Assembly (NCBI GenBank): GCA_015062055.1
Contig: SUVK01000012.1
Location: 1 to 54,277, forward strand
Reading direction: 5' to 3'
Source: Akkermansiaceae bacterium
GTDB taxonomy: Bacteria; Verrucomicrobiota; Verrucomicrobiia; Verrucomicrobiales; Akkermansiaceae
Length of the DNA stretch: 54,277 nucleotides
The notes beneath the pieces were generated by a model. The model worked only from the letters and a program-made list of their open reading frames with translations, did no database searches and was not told where the DNA came from. Numbering within the stretch: the stretch's first letter is position 1; every line of letters begins with the position of its first letter. Below, in pieces: positions 34,094-43,316 of the stretch. The position numbers were made by a program, and so were the translations under genes.

Positions 34094-36907
34094 ATGATGA
34101 CCGCCGCGCAGATTCGCCAAAGCTTCTTGGACTTTTTCCGCGAGAAGCAACACACCGTTGTACCATCCGCCTCACTTATGCCGCAGAGCCCGGGCCTGCT
34201 GTTTACCAATGCAGGGATGAATCAGTTTGTGCCCTATTTCTTAGGGGTATGGACACCGCCGTGGAAACCTGCACGCGCAACCGACACGCAGAAGTGCATA
34301 CGCGCGGGCGGCAAGCACAACGACTTGGAGGATGTGGGGCAGGACAGCTACCACCACACCATGTTCGAGATGTTGGGTAACTGGTCGTTCGGCGATTATT
34401 TCAAGAAAGAAGCCATAGCGTGGGCATGGGAGCTGGTGGTAGAGCGCTGGGGATTCCCCGCAGAGCGCCTGTATGCCACCGTGTATTGCCCCGACAAGAG
34501 CAAGGGCGACCCCGGCGAGTTTGACCAAGAGGCTTGGGATACTTGGGCCCCGTTGTTTGAGGCTAAAGGATTAGACCCCAAGGTGCACATTGTCAACGGC
34601 GGGGTAAAAGACAACTTCTGGATGATGGGCGAAACCGGCCCCTGCGGCCCCTGCTCGGAGCTGCACGTAGACCTTACCCCCGAGGGCAAGACCGAGGGCT
34701 CCCTCGTCAATAAAGACAGCGATAAGTGCATCGAAATCTGGAACCTCGTGTTCATTCAGTACAATGCCGAGAGCGACGGCACCTTCCGCAACCTGCCCGC
34801 CTGCCACGTAGACACCGGTATGGGGTTTGAGCGCGCCTGCGCCATGATGCAGTGCACCAACGGGTTTACCGACTTCTCGCGCCGAGTGTCCAACTACAGC
34901 ACAGACGTGTTCCGCCCCCTCTTCCGCAAGATTGAGGAAATCTCGGGGCGTAGCTATGTGGACATTTACCCGCAAGATGCTACAGAGGAGAACCGCGCTA
35001 CCCTCAAAGAGAGTATCGCCTTCCGAGTGATTGCCGACCATATCCGCACGCTGAGCTTCTCGATAGCAGACGGTATTTTGCCCGGTAACAACGGCCGTAA
35101 CTATGTGCTGCGCCGCATTTTACGCCGTGCCGTGCGCTATGGCCGCACCCTGGGGCTCGAAAAACCCTTCTTATCTCAGCTGGTAGACACTCTGGCAGCC
35201 GAGATGGGGCGCGTATTCCCCGAGATAGTGGGCCGCGCTGCCACCATTAAGGATGTATTGTTGAGAGAAGAAACCTCATTCAATGAGACATTGGACCGCG
35301 GGTTGGAGCTTTTTGACAAAGAAGTAGCAGCCACCGGCAAGGTGAGCGGTGACTTTGCATTCAAACTGTACGACACCTACGGCTTCCCCATCGATCTTAC
35401 GGCTCTTATGGCTCGCGAGAGAGGACTCTCTGTTGATACAGAACGTTTTGAAACCCTCATGGAAGAGCAGCGTCAACGCGCCAAAGCTGCCCAAAAGAAG
35501 CAGGTGGTACGTGCGCTCGACCTCAAGACCGAGCAAGTAACCGAGTTCACCGGCTATACTGAAGACTGCACGACCGCCACCGTAACAGAGGTGCACGAGG
35601 CAGAGGGCATGCTCTTTGTTATTACCGATAAAACCCCCTTCTATGCCGAAATGGGTGGCCAGCTCAGCGATGGCGGCACGCTTTCTCTGGGTGGCGACTC
35701 TGCCCCCGTGCTGGGTGTGCAGCAAATCGGCCAAGCACGTGCCCACCTTATTGCGGCGGCAGATGGCGTAACCCCTGCCGTGGGCGACACCGTGCAGCTG
35801 CACCTGGACACCGAGCGCCGCCGTGCGCTCGAGGCACACCACAGTGCTACACACTTGTTGCACAAAGCTTTGCGTACCTTGGTGAGCGAAGATATTGCCC
35901 AGCAGGGTTCGTTGGTAGATGCCGACCGCCTGCGCTTCGATGTTAACAGTGCCCCCATCTCCAAGCAAGACCTGCGCCGTGTTGAAGAGCTGGTTAACCA
36001 ATGGATTAGCGAGGACCTCCCCGTGCTCTGCAAAGAGTACCCCATGACAGAGATCAAGAAACACCCCGAGATTTGTCAGTTCTTCGGCGACAAGTACGGC
36101 GATGTTGTGCGCTTGGTACAAGTCGGCGGCGAGCAAGACGGCTTCAACGGCGTTTCTATGGAGCTGTGCGGCGGTACGCACGCTGCTTCTACCGGCAAGG
36201 TCGGCTTCTTCAAGATTAAGAGCGAGGGTGCCATTGCAAGCGGTGTTCGCCGCATTGAGGCTGCCGTAGGCCAAGCAGGCTTGGATGCCGTTAAAGAGAT
36301 GATTGCCTCTCGCCTGCCCGAGGGTAAAGAAATGCTCGATAAACTCTCCTTGGCCAACAGCAAACTCGAGAAGCTCGGCCAGCCCGGCATCCCCGTTCCC
36401 ACCAATGATTCTCAGCCCGCCAAGAAGGCTGTGCTGGCGCGCGATATTCGCGTGGTCAACGCCCTGTTGGATGAATACTTCGCCTATTGCGATAAACTGA
36501 AAGAGGCTGCACTCGAGGCCGATAAACGCCTCAAGAAAGCCATGAGTGCTGCCGCAGCCTCGATGGCAGATGCCTTGCTGGCAGAGCAGCTTAACGGCGA
36601 GGCCAACCTCGTGCTCGAAGCCGAGGGGGGCAACGACCTGCTTACAGAGCTCTTCAACGGCCTGCGCAAGCGTCATTTTGCCGGTGCGGCCTTCCTCATC
36701 GTCTCAGACGGTGCTTCCCTCGGCCTCGGTGCCTATTGTGGCGAGGCCGCACAAGCCGCCGGTATCAAAGCCGGCGACCTCATCCGCAACCTGGCTCCCC
36801 TTGTGGGCGGTAAAGGCGGCGGCAAGGCAGATATGGCTCGTGGCTCCGGCAAAGACCTTGCCGGTAAAGCAGCCCTTATTACCGAAGCTCATAAAATACT
36901 CGCATAA
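34094..36907 (+). CDS. alaS: alanyl-tRNA synthetase
   Basis: 937 aa from ATG 34094 (ATG 34097 equally good). Class II synthetase: catalytic domain with FLDFFREKQHTVVPSASLMP, FTNAGMNQFV, ATDTQKCIRAGGKHNDLEDVG and GMGFER. The editing domain has the zinc motifs HHSATHLLH and CGGTHAAST. The C-terminal C-Ala domain is at about 800-936, with a Gly-rich GGKGGGKADMARGSG end. Upstream ATG 34049 abuts the -10 box and is unlikely. pssA follows at 33 bp. Confidence 0.97.
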   Translation: MMTAAQIRQSFLDFFREKQHTVVPSASLMPQSPGLLFTNAGMNQFVPYFLGVWTPPWKPARATDTQKCIRAGGKHNDLEDVGQDSYHHTMFEMLGNWSFGDYFKKEAIAWAWELVVERWGFPAERLYATVYCPDKSKGDPGEFDQEAWDTWAPLFEAKGLDPKVHIVNGGVKDNFWMMGETGPCGPCSELHVDLTPEGKTEGSLVNKDSDKCIEIWNLVFIQYNAESDGTFRNLPACHVDTGMGFERACAMMQCTNGFTDFSRRVSNYSTDVFRPLFRKIEEISGRSYVDIYPQDATEENRATLKESIAFRVIADHIRTLSFSIADGILPGNNGRNYVLRRILRRAVRYGRTLGLEKPFLSQLVDTLAAEMGRVFPEIVGRAATIKDVLLREETSFNETLDRGLELFDKEVAATGKVSGDFAFKLYDTYGFPIDLTALMARERGLSVDTERFETLMEEQRQRAKAAQKKQVVRALDLKTEQVTEFTGYTEDCTTATVTEVHEAEGMLFVITDKTPFYAEMGGQLSDGGTLSLGGDSAPVLGVQQIGQARAHLIAAADGVTPAVGDTVQLHLDTERRRALEAHHSATHLLHKALRTLVSEDIAQQGSLVDADRLRFDVNSAPISKQDLRRVEELVNQWISEDLPVLCKEYPMTEIKKHPEICQFFGDKYGDVVRLVQVGGEQDGFNGVSMELCGGTHAASTGKVGFFKIKSEGAIASGVRRIEAAVGQAGLDAVKEMIASRLPEGKEMLDKLSLANSKLEKLGQPGIPVPTNDSQPAKKAVLARDIRVVNALLDEYFAYCDKLKEAALEADKRLKKAMSAAAASMADALLAEQLNGEANLVLEAEGGNDLLTELFNGLRKRHFAGAAFLIVSDGASLGLGAYCGEAAQAAGIKAGDLIRNLAPLVGGKGGGKADMARGSGKDLAGKAALITEAHKILA

Positions 36908-36940
36908 TTTTCTCACCCCCTTACACTCAATCTACAGATT

Positions 36941-37786
36941 ATGTCCAAAAATCATCAACCCCCGGTATATCCGGATGAACCCAGAATCCCGATTCTGCCG
37001 AACATGCTCACAGCGGGCAACCTGCTGTGTGGCTTTTTCGCCATCCTTACCATTTTTAAGGGTATGGCCTTCCCGGACGGCTCCGAACAAGCTTTCGATT
37101 ACTACCAGCAAGCAACCTACCTCATCTTTGCTGCCTGTATTTTCGACTTGCTTGATGGCCGTGTAGCCCGCATGTGCAAGGCCGATGGTCCCTTCGGGCG
37201 AGAGTTTGATTCCATTGCAGATGTTGTCTCCTTTGGCATTGCCCCGGCTATGCTGCTGAGTCGCGCAGTACTCTTCGACTTGCACGATGCTTTCGGCATG
37301 GGTATTGCTGTGTTGTACCTGCTGTGCGCGTCTCTGCGCTTAGCCCGCTTTAACTGCATGGCTGCTGCCCCCAAGAAGCCCAACCAGAGCATGGACTTTG
37401 TGGGCTTGCCCGTGCCTATGGCTGCCGGTGCCGTCGTCAGCACCATGTATCTGGTGATTGATGTTACCACGCACCATAACCTCATTATCGATAAGCCTTG
37501 GCTTTATGTCATGGGCGGTATGATGACCCTCGTTTCTCTGCTGATGATGAGCCGTGTAATCTACCCCAGCTTCAAACACGTCAACTTCGAGAAGCGTGGC
37601 ACCGTCACTGCTATCCTCTTGTTTGTCGGTGCCGTGTGCGCTTTTGTCTGCTTCCCCTGGATTGCTCCGGCCATCATCTTCCTCTGCTACCTCCTTTACG
37701 GCCTTGTCGTGCGCCCCTTCCTTACCCGCCGCATGCGCCGCATTATCGAGGTGCAAGATGATGAGGAGGATGCCCCTCAGAGCTGA
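36941..37786 (+). CDS. pssA: CDP-diacylglycerol-serine O-phosphatidyltransferase
   Basis: 281 aa integral membrane enzyme making phosphatidylserine. The CDP-alcohol phosphotransferase motif is complete: DGRVARMCKADGPFGREFDSIAD (D-G-x2-A-R-x8-G-x3-D-x3-D), spanning about residues 68-90. Several hydrophobic helices follow. Probably cotranscribed with alaS. Phosphatidylglycerophosphate synthase is a less likely alternative. Confidence 0.88.
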   Translation: MSKNHQPPVYPDEPRIPILPNMLTAGNLLCGFFAILTIFKGMAFPDGSEQAFDYYQQATYLIFAACIFDLLDGRVARMCKADGPFGREFDSIADVVSFGIAPAMLLSRAVLFDLHDAFGMGIAVLYLLCASLRLARFNCMAAAPKKPNQSMDFVGLPVPMAAGAVVSTMYLVIDVTTHHNLIIDKPWLYVMGGMMTLVSLLMMSRVIYPSFKHVNFEKRGTVTAILLFVGAVCAFVCFPWIAPAIIFLCYLLYGLVVRPFLTRRMRRIIEVQDDEEDAPQS

Positions 37787-37813
37787 TTTATAGATACACC
37801 CCCTTATTTACCC

Positions 37814-37852
37814 CCCCTGTATTTCATGTGAAATGCAGGGGAAATTATTTTT
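37814..37852 (+). terminator. terminator of alaS-pssA
   Basis: 13-bp stem (CCCCTGTATTTCA / TGAAATGCAGGGG, one wobble pair), then AAATTATTTTTTG. Confidence 0.8.
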
Positions 37853-37971
37853 TGTTATAAAAATTTAATTTTTTATTAAAAACTATGTAGAAAACAAGGA
37901 TTTTTTGCGTTCAAAGAGGTGGAAACGGGTGAACTCGCACACCCGGTGTAGTTTTTTCAACATATACAAGC

Positions 37972-38001
37972 TTGACAACCGATAACAGAAAGGAGTAGAA
38001 T
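37972..38001 (+). promoter_or_regulatory. promoter of the MacAB-TolC-like operon
   Basis: TTGACA-N18-TAGAAT, ending 6 nt before GTG 38008; predicts a leaderless mRNA. Confidence 0.65.
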
Positions 38002-38007
38002 TCACAC

Positions 38008-39735
38008 GTGAATACGTATTTGAAGTGGGGTATAGGGGCAGCCATTTGCGGTGGTGCAGTGGCCGGCTGGTATTTATATTCTGATTCGGCAGAAGAAGTA
38101 GTTAGTTTTCGCACGGTAAAGGTGTCGCAAGGCGATTTTGTGGTAAAAGTGCAGGCAACGGGCACCTTGGAGCCGGTAGAACTGGTAGATGTAGGTGCGC
38201 AGGTGACGGGTAAGATATTGGAGCTGGGGCGTGTTATACGGCGCCCGGCCGCCGATGAGGCGTACGACCCGCAAGTGCACGACCCCGAGTACATGCTCAG
38301 CGTGGATGGTAAGCAATTTCGTATTGTGGGCTACCCGCTGGTGAAAGAGCTCGATACCCCGGCCGAGAAGCCGTCCGATGGTTTAGTGGAGCGCAAAGTG
38401 CTGTTGAACGGTAATCTGGTAGATGCGCAGGTAAATGAAGCTACCGGGCAAATATGGGTAGGGGAGCAGACTGTAGGGCTTATTATGGTAAACGCTAAGC
38501 CTGTGGTGAATGGACGCCCCGACGCCCCGGTGGTAGACTACGCCTCCGAAGTAGAAGAAAACCAGCTGCTGGCCCGTATTGACGACGAGCTGGTGAAGTT
38601 GGCGGTAGAACGTGCCGAAGCCAGCGTGAAACAGGCAGAGGCCGGGCTCAAACAGGCAGAGGCCTCTCTGGCGCAGGCCGAGGTTAATAAAAATAAGGCC
38701 GACCGCGACTTGGCACGTGCCGAAAAGCTCGGCGTGGGCGATGCCCTCTCACAGATGGATTACGACCAGTATGTCACCTCTGCTGAAAATGCCGAGGCTC
38801 AACTGGCCAGTGCCCGTGCCCAGAAGAAGACCGCCGAGGCTCAGCTGGTGAGCGCCGGCGTGCAGCATAAGAGCGAAAAACGCAATGAGGAGTACACCCT
38901 GATTGTATCGCCCATCAAAGGGTCGGTCATTGTGCGTCAGGTCAACGTAGGCCAAACCGTGGTGAGCAGCATGAATGCCAGTACGCTCTTCTTGGTGGCC
39001 AAAGATTTGAGCAAAATGCAAATTTGGACGAGTGTGAACGAGGCCGATATTGCCAAGGTAGAAAGCGGGCAAGAGGTGCGTTTTACGGTAGATGCCCTAC
39101 CGAATGAATCTTTTGTGGGCCAAGTGAACAAGGTGCGCCCCAATGCGACCATGTCTTCTAACGTGGTAACGTATATTGTGGAGGTAGACCTCGATAACCC
39201 CAAGAGAAAGCTGCGCCCCTATCTGAGTGCCAATGCCAACTTTATTGTGCGAGAGACGAAAAACTGCCTGCTGGTACAAGACGCCGCCTTCGACTTTGTG
39301 CCGGAAGAGAAGTATGTGGCGCCCTCGGCAGTAGACCAACTCAAGCAGGGGCCGCGCCCCCCGAAGCCTTCTGTGGCGGCATCAGATGACAAAGCCCCTG
39401 CCGAGCCCCCGGCCATGGAGCCCGGTTTTGCCCCGGCACGTTTGTGGCGGGTGAATGCCGATAACCTGCTGGAGCCCGTCGTCGTATTGCGTGGCGAGAG
39501 TGATGGCACCCGCTCCATTGTTAAGCCCATGCCCGGGCAAGAACTGGCACCGGGTACAGAATTTGTAACCGGCGCTATGGTGCAATCCCCCAAGGCCGCC
39601 GATGCCGCCGCATCTAAAGATGGCAACAGCCCCTTCGGTATGAAACGCCCCGAGCGCCGCCAGCGCAGTGCAGGCGGTGTGGATGCCAAGCCCGGCCAGA
39701 ATACGAATAGCGGTCACCCCGGTCCGCCTATGTAA
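38008..39735 (+). CDS. MacA-like efflux periplasmic adaptor
   Basis: 575 aa from GTG 38008. One N-terminal membrane anchor (YLKWGIGAAICGGAVAGWYLY), a beta-barrel/lipoyl region (VKVQATGTLEPVELVDVGAQV), a coiled-coil hairpin rich in Ala/Glu (AEASVKQAEAGLKQAEASL), then barrel domains. Compared with E. coli MacA (about 370 aa) it has an extra stretch of roughly 100 residues before the hairpin (from about residue 75) and a long Pro-rich C-terminal extension ending NTNSGHPGPPM. First of four operon genes. Confidence 0.88.
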   Translation: MNTYLKWGIGAAICGGAVAGWYLYSDSAEEVVSFRTVKVSQGDFVVKVQATGTLEPVELVDVGAQVTGKILELGRVIRRPAADEAYDPQVHDPEYMLSVDGKQFRIVGYPLVKELDTPAEKPSDGLVERKVLLNGNLVDAQVNEATGQIWVGEQTVGLIMVNAKPVVNGRPDAPVVDYASEVEENQLLARIDDELVKLAVERAEASVKQAEAGLKQAEASLAQAEVNKNKADRDLARAEKLGVGDALSQMDYDQYVTSAENAEAQLASARAQKKTAEAQLVSAGVQHKSEKRNEEYTLIVSPIKGSVIVRQVNVGQTVVSSMNASTLFLVAKDLSKMQIWTSVNEADIAKVESGQEVRFTVDALPNESFVGQVNKVRPNATMSSNVVTYIVEVDLDNPKRKLRPYLSANANFIVRETKNCLLVQDAAFDFVPEEKYVAPSAVDQLKQGPRPPKPSVAASDDKAPAEPPAMEPGFAPARLWRVNADNLLEPVVVLRGESDGTRSIVKPMPGQELAPGTEFVTGAMVQSPKAADAAASKDGNSPFGMKRPERRQRSAGGVDAKPGQNTNSGHPGPPM

Positions 39736-39768
39736 ACTGAGTAATAATTAACCCCGATTTTTTTCGTT

Positions 39769-40476
39769 GTGATAGAACTCAAAAACATCACCAAGGTATA
39801 CCACCTGGGCGAGATTGACTTGCCCGTGCTCAAGGGAATATCCCTGCGCATTGAGGACGGCGAGTTCGTGTCGCTCACGGGGGCCTCGGGCTCCGGTAAA
39901 TCCACGCTCATGAACCTGTTGGGCTGTTTAGACCACCCCAGCGGTGGTGAGTATTGGATTGACGGCAAGAACGTGGCCGGCCTCAATGCCAACCAGCGGG
40001 CACGCCTGCGCAACCAGCGTATCGGCTTCGTGTTCCAGAACTTCAACCTGCTGCCACGTACCTCTGCCTTAGAAAACGTGATGATGCCCGCCTATTATGC
40101 GCACCCTTCTCGCAGCACGAGCGAGATACGCAAGCGCGCGCTCGAGCTTATCGACCTGGTGGGCCTTACGGAGCGTATGCACCACACGCCCGCCCAGCTC
40201 TCCGGCGGTCAGCAACAACGCGTGGCCATCGCTCGCTCCCTCATCAACAACCCCGGCATTTTGCTGGCAGACGAGCCCACGGGTAACTTGGACTCCACCA
40301 CTTCAGTGGAGGTGATGAACATGTTCCGCGACCTTAACCGCAAGCAGGGTATCACCGTCATTATTGTGACCCACGACCCTAAAACCGCCGCCTTTACCGA
40401 CCGAGCCATCAACATGAGCGATGGTCTCATCCTTGAAGGCGTATCAGATGAACTCTCAGCCACGCTCAGTAAGTAA
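39769..40476 (+). CDS. MacB-type ABC ATP-binding protein
   Basis: 235 aa from GTG 39769. Walker A GASGSGKST, Q-loop FVFQNFNLLP, signature LSGGQQQRVAIAR, Walker B ILLADEPTGNLD, switch VTHDPK. In E. coli ATPase and permease are one MacB chain; here they are separate, with the permease start directly after this stop codon. Confidence 0.95.
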   Translation: MIELKNITKVYHLGEIDLPVLKGISLRIEDGEFVSLTGASGSGKSTLMNLLGCLDHPSGGEYWIDGKNVAGLNANQRARLRNQRIGFVFQNFNLLPRTSALENVMMPAYYAHPSRSTSEIRKRALELIDLVGLTERMHHTPAQLSGGQQQRVAIARSLINNPGILLADEPTGNLDSTTSVEVMNMFRDLNRKQGITVIIVTHDPKTAAFTDRAINMSDGLILEGVSDELSATLSK

Positions 40477-41844
40477 ATGAAATTATCAACCTTATTGTTT
40501 ACCTGTCTCAGCGGTTTGGTGCGCAACCCCATGCGCGCCGCCCTCACCGTGCTGGGTATCGTTATCGGTATTGCTGCCGTGGTCGCGATTATGGAGATTG
40601 GCGAAGGCTCTAAAAAACAAGTGGCAGATAAGTTTGCCTCTATGGGTACCAATGTGGTGACTGTCACCGGCGCTTCTACCAGCACCGCCGGTGTTAACAC
40701 CGGTGCCGGTGGTCGCGCCTCACTTTACCCGGGAGATGCCGATGCCCTCATGAAGGAGTGCCCCGAATTCGTCAAGTCGGCTTCGCCCGTGGTGCGCGCT
40801 AACGGCCAGGTTATCGTTGGTAATCAAAACTGGAGCCCCAAATCCATTATGGGTGGTAATGAGCATTACCTCTCCATCGAAGGCTGGAAGGTTGCTAAAG
40901 GTGCCGCTTTCAATAAAAAGCAGGTGGAAGAAGCTGCCCGTGTCTGCTTGATTGGTAACACCATCGCCAACGAGCTTTATGCCGGGGTTGACCCCATCGG
41001 TAAAGATATCCGCATCAAAGACGTCGGGTTCACCGTTATCGGTGTGCTCGAAAGCAAAGGTGCCGACGGCATGGGTAACGACCAAGACGACTGCATTATC
41101 TTGCCGTGGACCTCTGTGCGCACGCGCTTGGTGGGCTCCAGCGGCTCGGCTACCATTACCAAGGGTGGTGCTGCCAATGCCGCTTCGGTATCGGCCACCG
41201 GTACCTACTCCACCTCGGGGGTGAATTTTTACCCGGGGGCAGATTTGCAGCCGTATACCAATGCGCCGCACCCGCTGCGCACACGCACGGTCGACAATAT
41301 ATCGGTGCAGGTGCACGAGGGCAAAGAGCCTTCTGCCGCAATGGATGCCATGACCCCCATCTTGCGCCGCCAGCATGATTTGGAGCCCGGCGTGCTCGAT
41401 GATTTCAACCTGCGAGACCGCTCCCAGTTTGTCAAGATGATGACGGACACCACGGCAACCATCAGCAGCCTCTTGGTAGCCGTAGCCATGATCTCCCTGG
41501 TCGTGGGTGGTGTGGGTATCATGAATATCATGATGGTATCCGTCACCGAACGCACGCGCGAAATCGGCCTGCGTATGGCTGTGGGTGCCCGGCCGATTGA
41601 CATCATGCTTCAATTCCTGTTCGAGTCTATCATGCTTTGCACCATCGGTGGTATCATCGGCATTTGCGTGGGCCGTGCGGCCTCTATCTTCGTGAGTGAG
41701 AAGATGGGCTGGCCGGTTGCTACCTCGGTAGAAGCCATGATTTTGTCCGTCTCCGTGGCCGCTGCCATTGGTATCATCTTCGGTTGGTACCCGGCTTGGA
41801 AAGCCTCCAAACTCGACCCCATCGATGCCTTGCATCACGAATAA
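40477..41844 (+). CDS. MacB-type ABC permease
   Basis: 455 aa. N-terminal helix with LTVLGIVIGIAAVVAIMEIGEG, a large periplasmic domain (residues about 45-320) and three C-terminal helices including LLVAVAMISLVVGGVGIMN and RTREIGLRMAVGARP, the classic MacB/FtsX signature. It mediates mechanotransmission with the adaptor and the outer-membrane channel. Confidence 0.93.
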   Translation: MKLSTLLFTCLSGLVRNPMRAALTVLGIVIGIAAVVAIMEIGEGSKKQVADKFASMGTNVVTVTGASTSTAGVNTGAGGRASLYPGDADALMKECPEFVKSASPVVRANGQVIVGNQNWSPKSIMGGNEHYLSIEGWKVAKGAAFNKKQVEEAARVCLIGNTIANELYAGVDPIGKDIRIKDVGFTVIGVLESKGADGMGNDQDDCIILPWTSVRTRLVGSSGSATITKGGAANAASVSATGTYSTSGVNFYPGADLQPYTNAPHPLRTRTVDNISVQVHEGKEPSAAMDAMTPILRRQHDLEPGVLDDFNLRDRSQFVKMMTDTTATISSLLVAVAMISLVVGGVGIMNIMMVSVTERTREIGLRMAVGARPIDIMLQFLFESIMLCTIGGIIGICVGRAASIFVSEKMGWPVATSVEAMILSVSVAAAIGIIFGWYPAWKASKLDPIDALHHE

Positions 41845-41868
41845 TTTAAACTGTACACACATATAGAT

Positions 41869-43236
41869 ATGAGAAAAATACTTTTTATCAGTGCATTGAG
41901 CGTGTCTTTGCTCAGCTCTTGCCTGCTGGGGCCTGATTTTGCCGGGGCCTCGGCAGAGCTCCCCGAAACCTGGGTAAACAAGATGCCCCCGTCCACCTCC
42001 GAGCAAGACCTCACCGAGTGGTGGGCCGCTTTCGGTGACCCCCAGCTCAGTGGCCTTATTGCTCAGGCGTTCGATAATAACCCCGATATGGTGGTAGCTG
42101 CACTCAATATCGCTCGCGCCGAGTCCGAGCTGCGCTCCATAGGTGCCTCGCTGTATCCCACGGGAAGTGTGGGCGTGGGGGGCTCCAACTCCGGCTCGTT
42201 CGATACCTCTACCTCGCATGGTAAGTGGAATGGCAGCCTCTCCATCTCGTGGAAACCCGATGTATGGGGCAAGACGCGCCGCCAAATAGAAGCCAGCATG
42301 GCCTCCCTGGGCTCTACGGTGGCCGCATCTCATGCCACCCGCACGGCTTTGTCTGCTCAAGTGGCCACGGCGTATTTTGAGTGGATTTCTGCTATGGAAA
42401 GCCTGCGCATTGCCAAAGAGCAGCTCGCCTTCCAAGAGCGTACCTATAATATCGTTAAAAAACGCTTCGATGCCGGCATGGCCAATAGGCTCGACCTCGA
42501 GCAGGCGCGCTCGACCATTCTTTCTACCCGTGCGCAAATACCGGGGCACGAGGCCACCATTCGCAGCTGCGAAAACGCCTTGGCTATTCTGCTGGGTACC
42601 ACGGTAGACCAAGTAAAGCTCACCATGCCCACTCCGGCAACGTACAACAAGATACCGCGCGTGCCCACAGGCTTGCCCTCCGAGATGCTGCGCCGTCGTC
42701 CCGATGTTATTCAGGCCGAATACAACCTGCACCGTGCCGTCGCCAATATAGGCGTTGCCGTGGCCGATCTTTTCCCCTCGGTCTCGCTGTCGGGTAGTGC
42801 GTCTTCCGCTTCGGGCTCAGACTTTGCGCACTTTTTCTCCACCGCCGGGTGGAGCCTGGTGGGCAATGTAAGCCAAACCATTTTCAACCGCACCTCTCTT
42901 AACGAGGCGGTGAACATGGCCGAAATTGCGGCTTGCTCTGCCGGGGAGTCTTACCGCAAAACGGTGTTGGCTGCCTTTGCCGAGGTAGAAGAATGCCTCA
43001 TTCTCTATGCTCGCCTTACCAACCAGTTACCGCAGTACGAGGCCTCTGTAGAAGCCAATAAAAAGGCGGCCGAGCTCTCAATGCGCCAGTACGAGGCCGG
43101 TACCACCGACTTCCTCAACGTCGCCTCTGCCGAGCGCGCCTGGCTTTCTTCGGAGCTCAATGTTATCTCCACCCGCCAGCAGATTCGCATGGCTCTTGCT
43201 CGCCTTTGCACCGCCTTGGGCGGCGGCTGGAGGTAA
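41869..43236 (+). CDS. TolC/NodT-family outer-membrane efflux lipoprotein
   Basis: 455 aa. Lipoprotein signal MRKILFISALSVSLLSSC, then the outer-membrane efflux fold in two tandem halves: WWAAFGDPQLSGLIAQAFDNN, ATRTALSAQVATAYFEW, GLPSEMLRRRPDVIQAEYNLHRA, ADLFPSVSLSG and YEAGTTDFLNV. It completes a MacAB-TolC-type exporter; the substrate (macrolide, siderophore or lipid) is not predictable from sequence. Confidence 0.95.
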   Translation: MRKILFISALSVSLLSSCLLGPDFAGASAELPETWVNKMPPSTSEQDLTEWWAAFGDPQLSGLIAQAFDNNPDMVVAALNIARAESELRSIGASLYPTGSVGVGGSNSGSFDTSTSHGKWNGSLSISWKPDVWGKTRRQIEASMASLGSTVAASHATRTALSAQVATAYFEWISAMESLRIAKEQLAFQERTYNIVKKRFDAGMANRLDLEQARSTILSTRAQIPGHEATIRSCENALAILLGTTVDQVKLTMPTPATYNKIPRVPTGLPSEMLRRRPDVIQAEYNLHRAVANIGVAVADLFPSVSLSGSASSASGSDFAHFFSTAGWSLVGNVSQTIFNRTSLNEAVNMAEIAACSAGESYRKTVLAAFAEVEECLILYARLTNQLPQYEASVEANKKAAELSMRQYEAGTTDFLNVASAERAWLSSELNVISTRQQIRMALARLCTALGGGWR

Positions 43237-43261
43237 TGCTCTCTTCCCTCGATAAACACCG

Positions 43262-43297
43262 AAAAGCCGTGGCAGGTATACCGCCCACGGCTTTTTT
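43262..43297. terminator. bidirectional terminator of efflux operon and uvrB
   Basis: AAAAGCCGTGG / CCACGGCTTTT stem with T run, between convergent genes. Confidence 0.85.
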
Positions 43298-43316
43298 CGG
43301 CGCGTGGCGGTATCAT

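Noticed and set aside
35276-36676. 466-aa ORF antisense to alaS
   Set aside because: Shadow of alaS; no start context and no recognisable domains.
40720-42732. 670-aa minus-strand ORF across the MacB permease and TolC-like genes
   Set aside because: Spans two well-recognised genes on the other strand; His/Gly-rich shadow reading.
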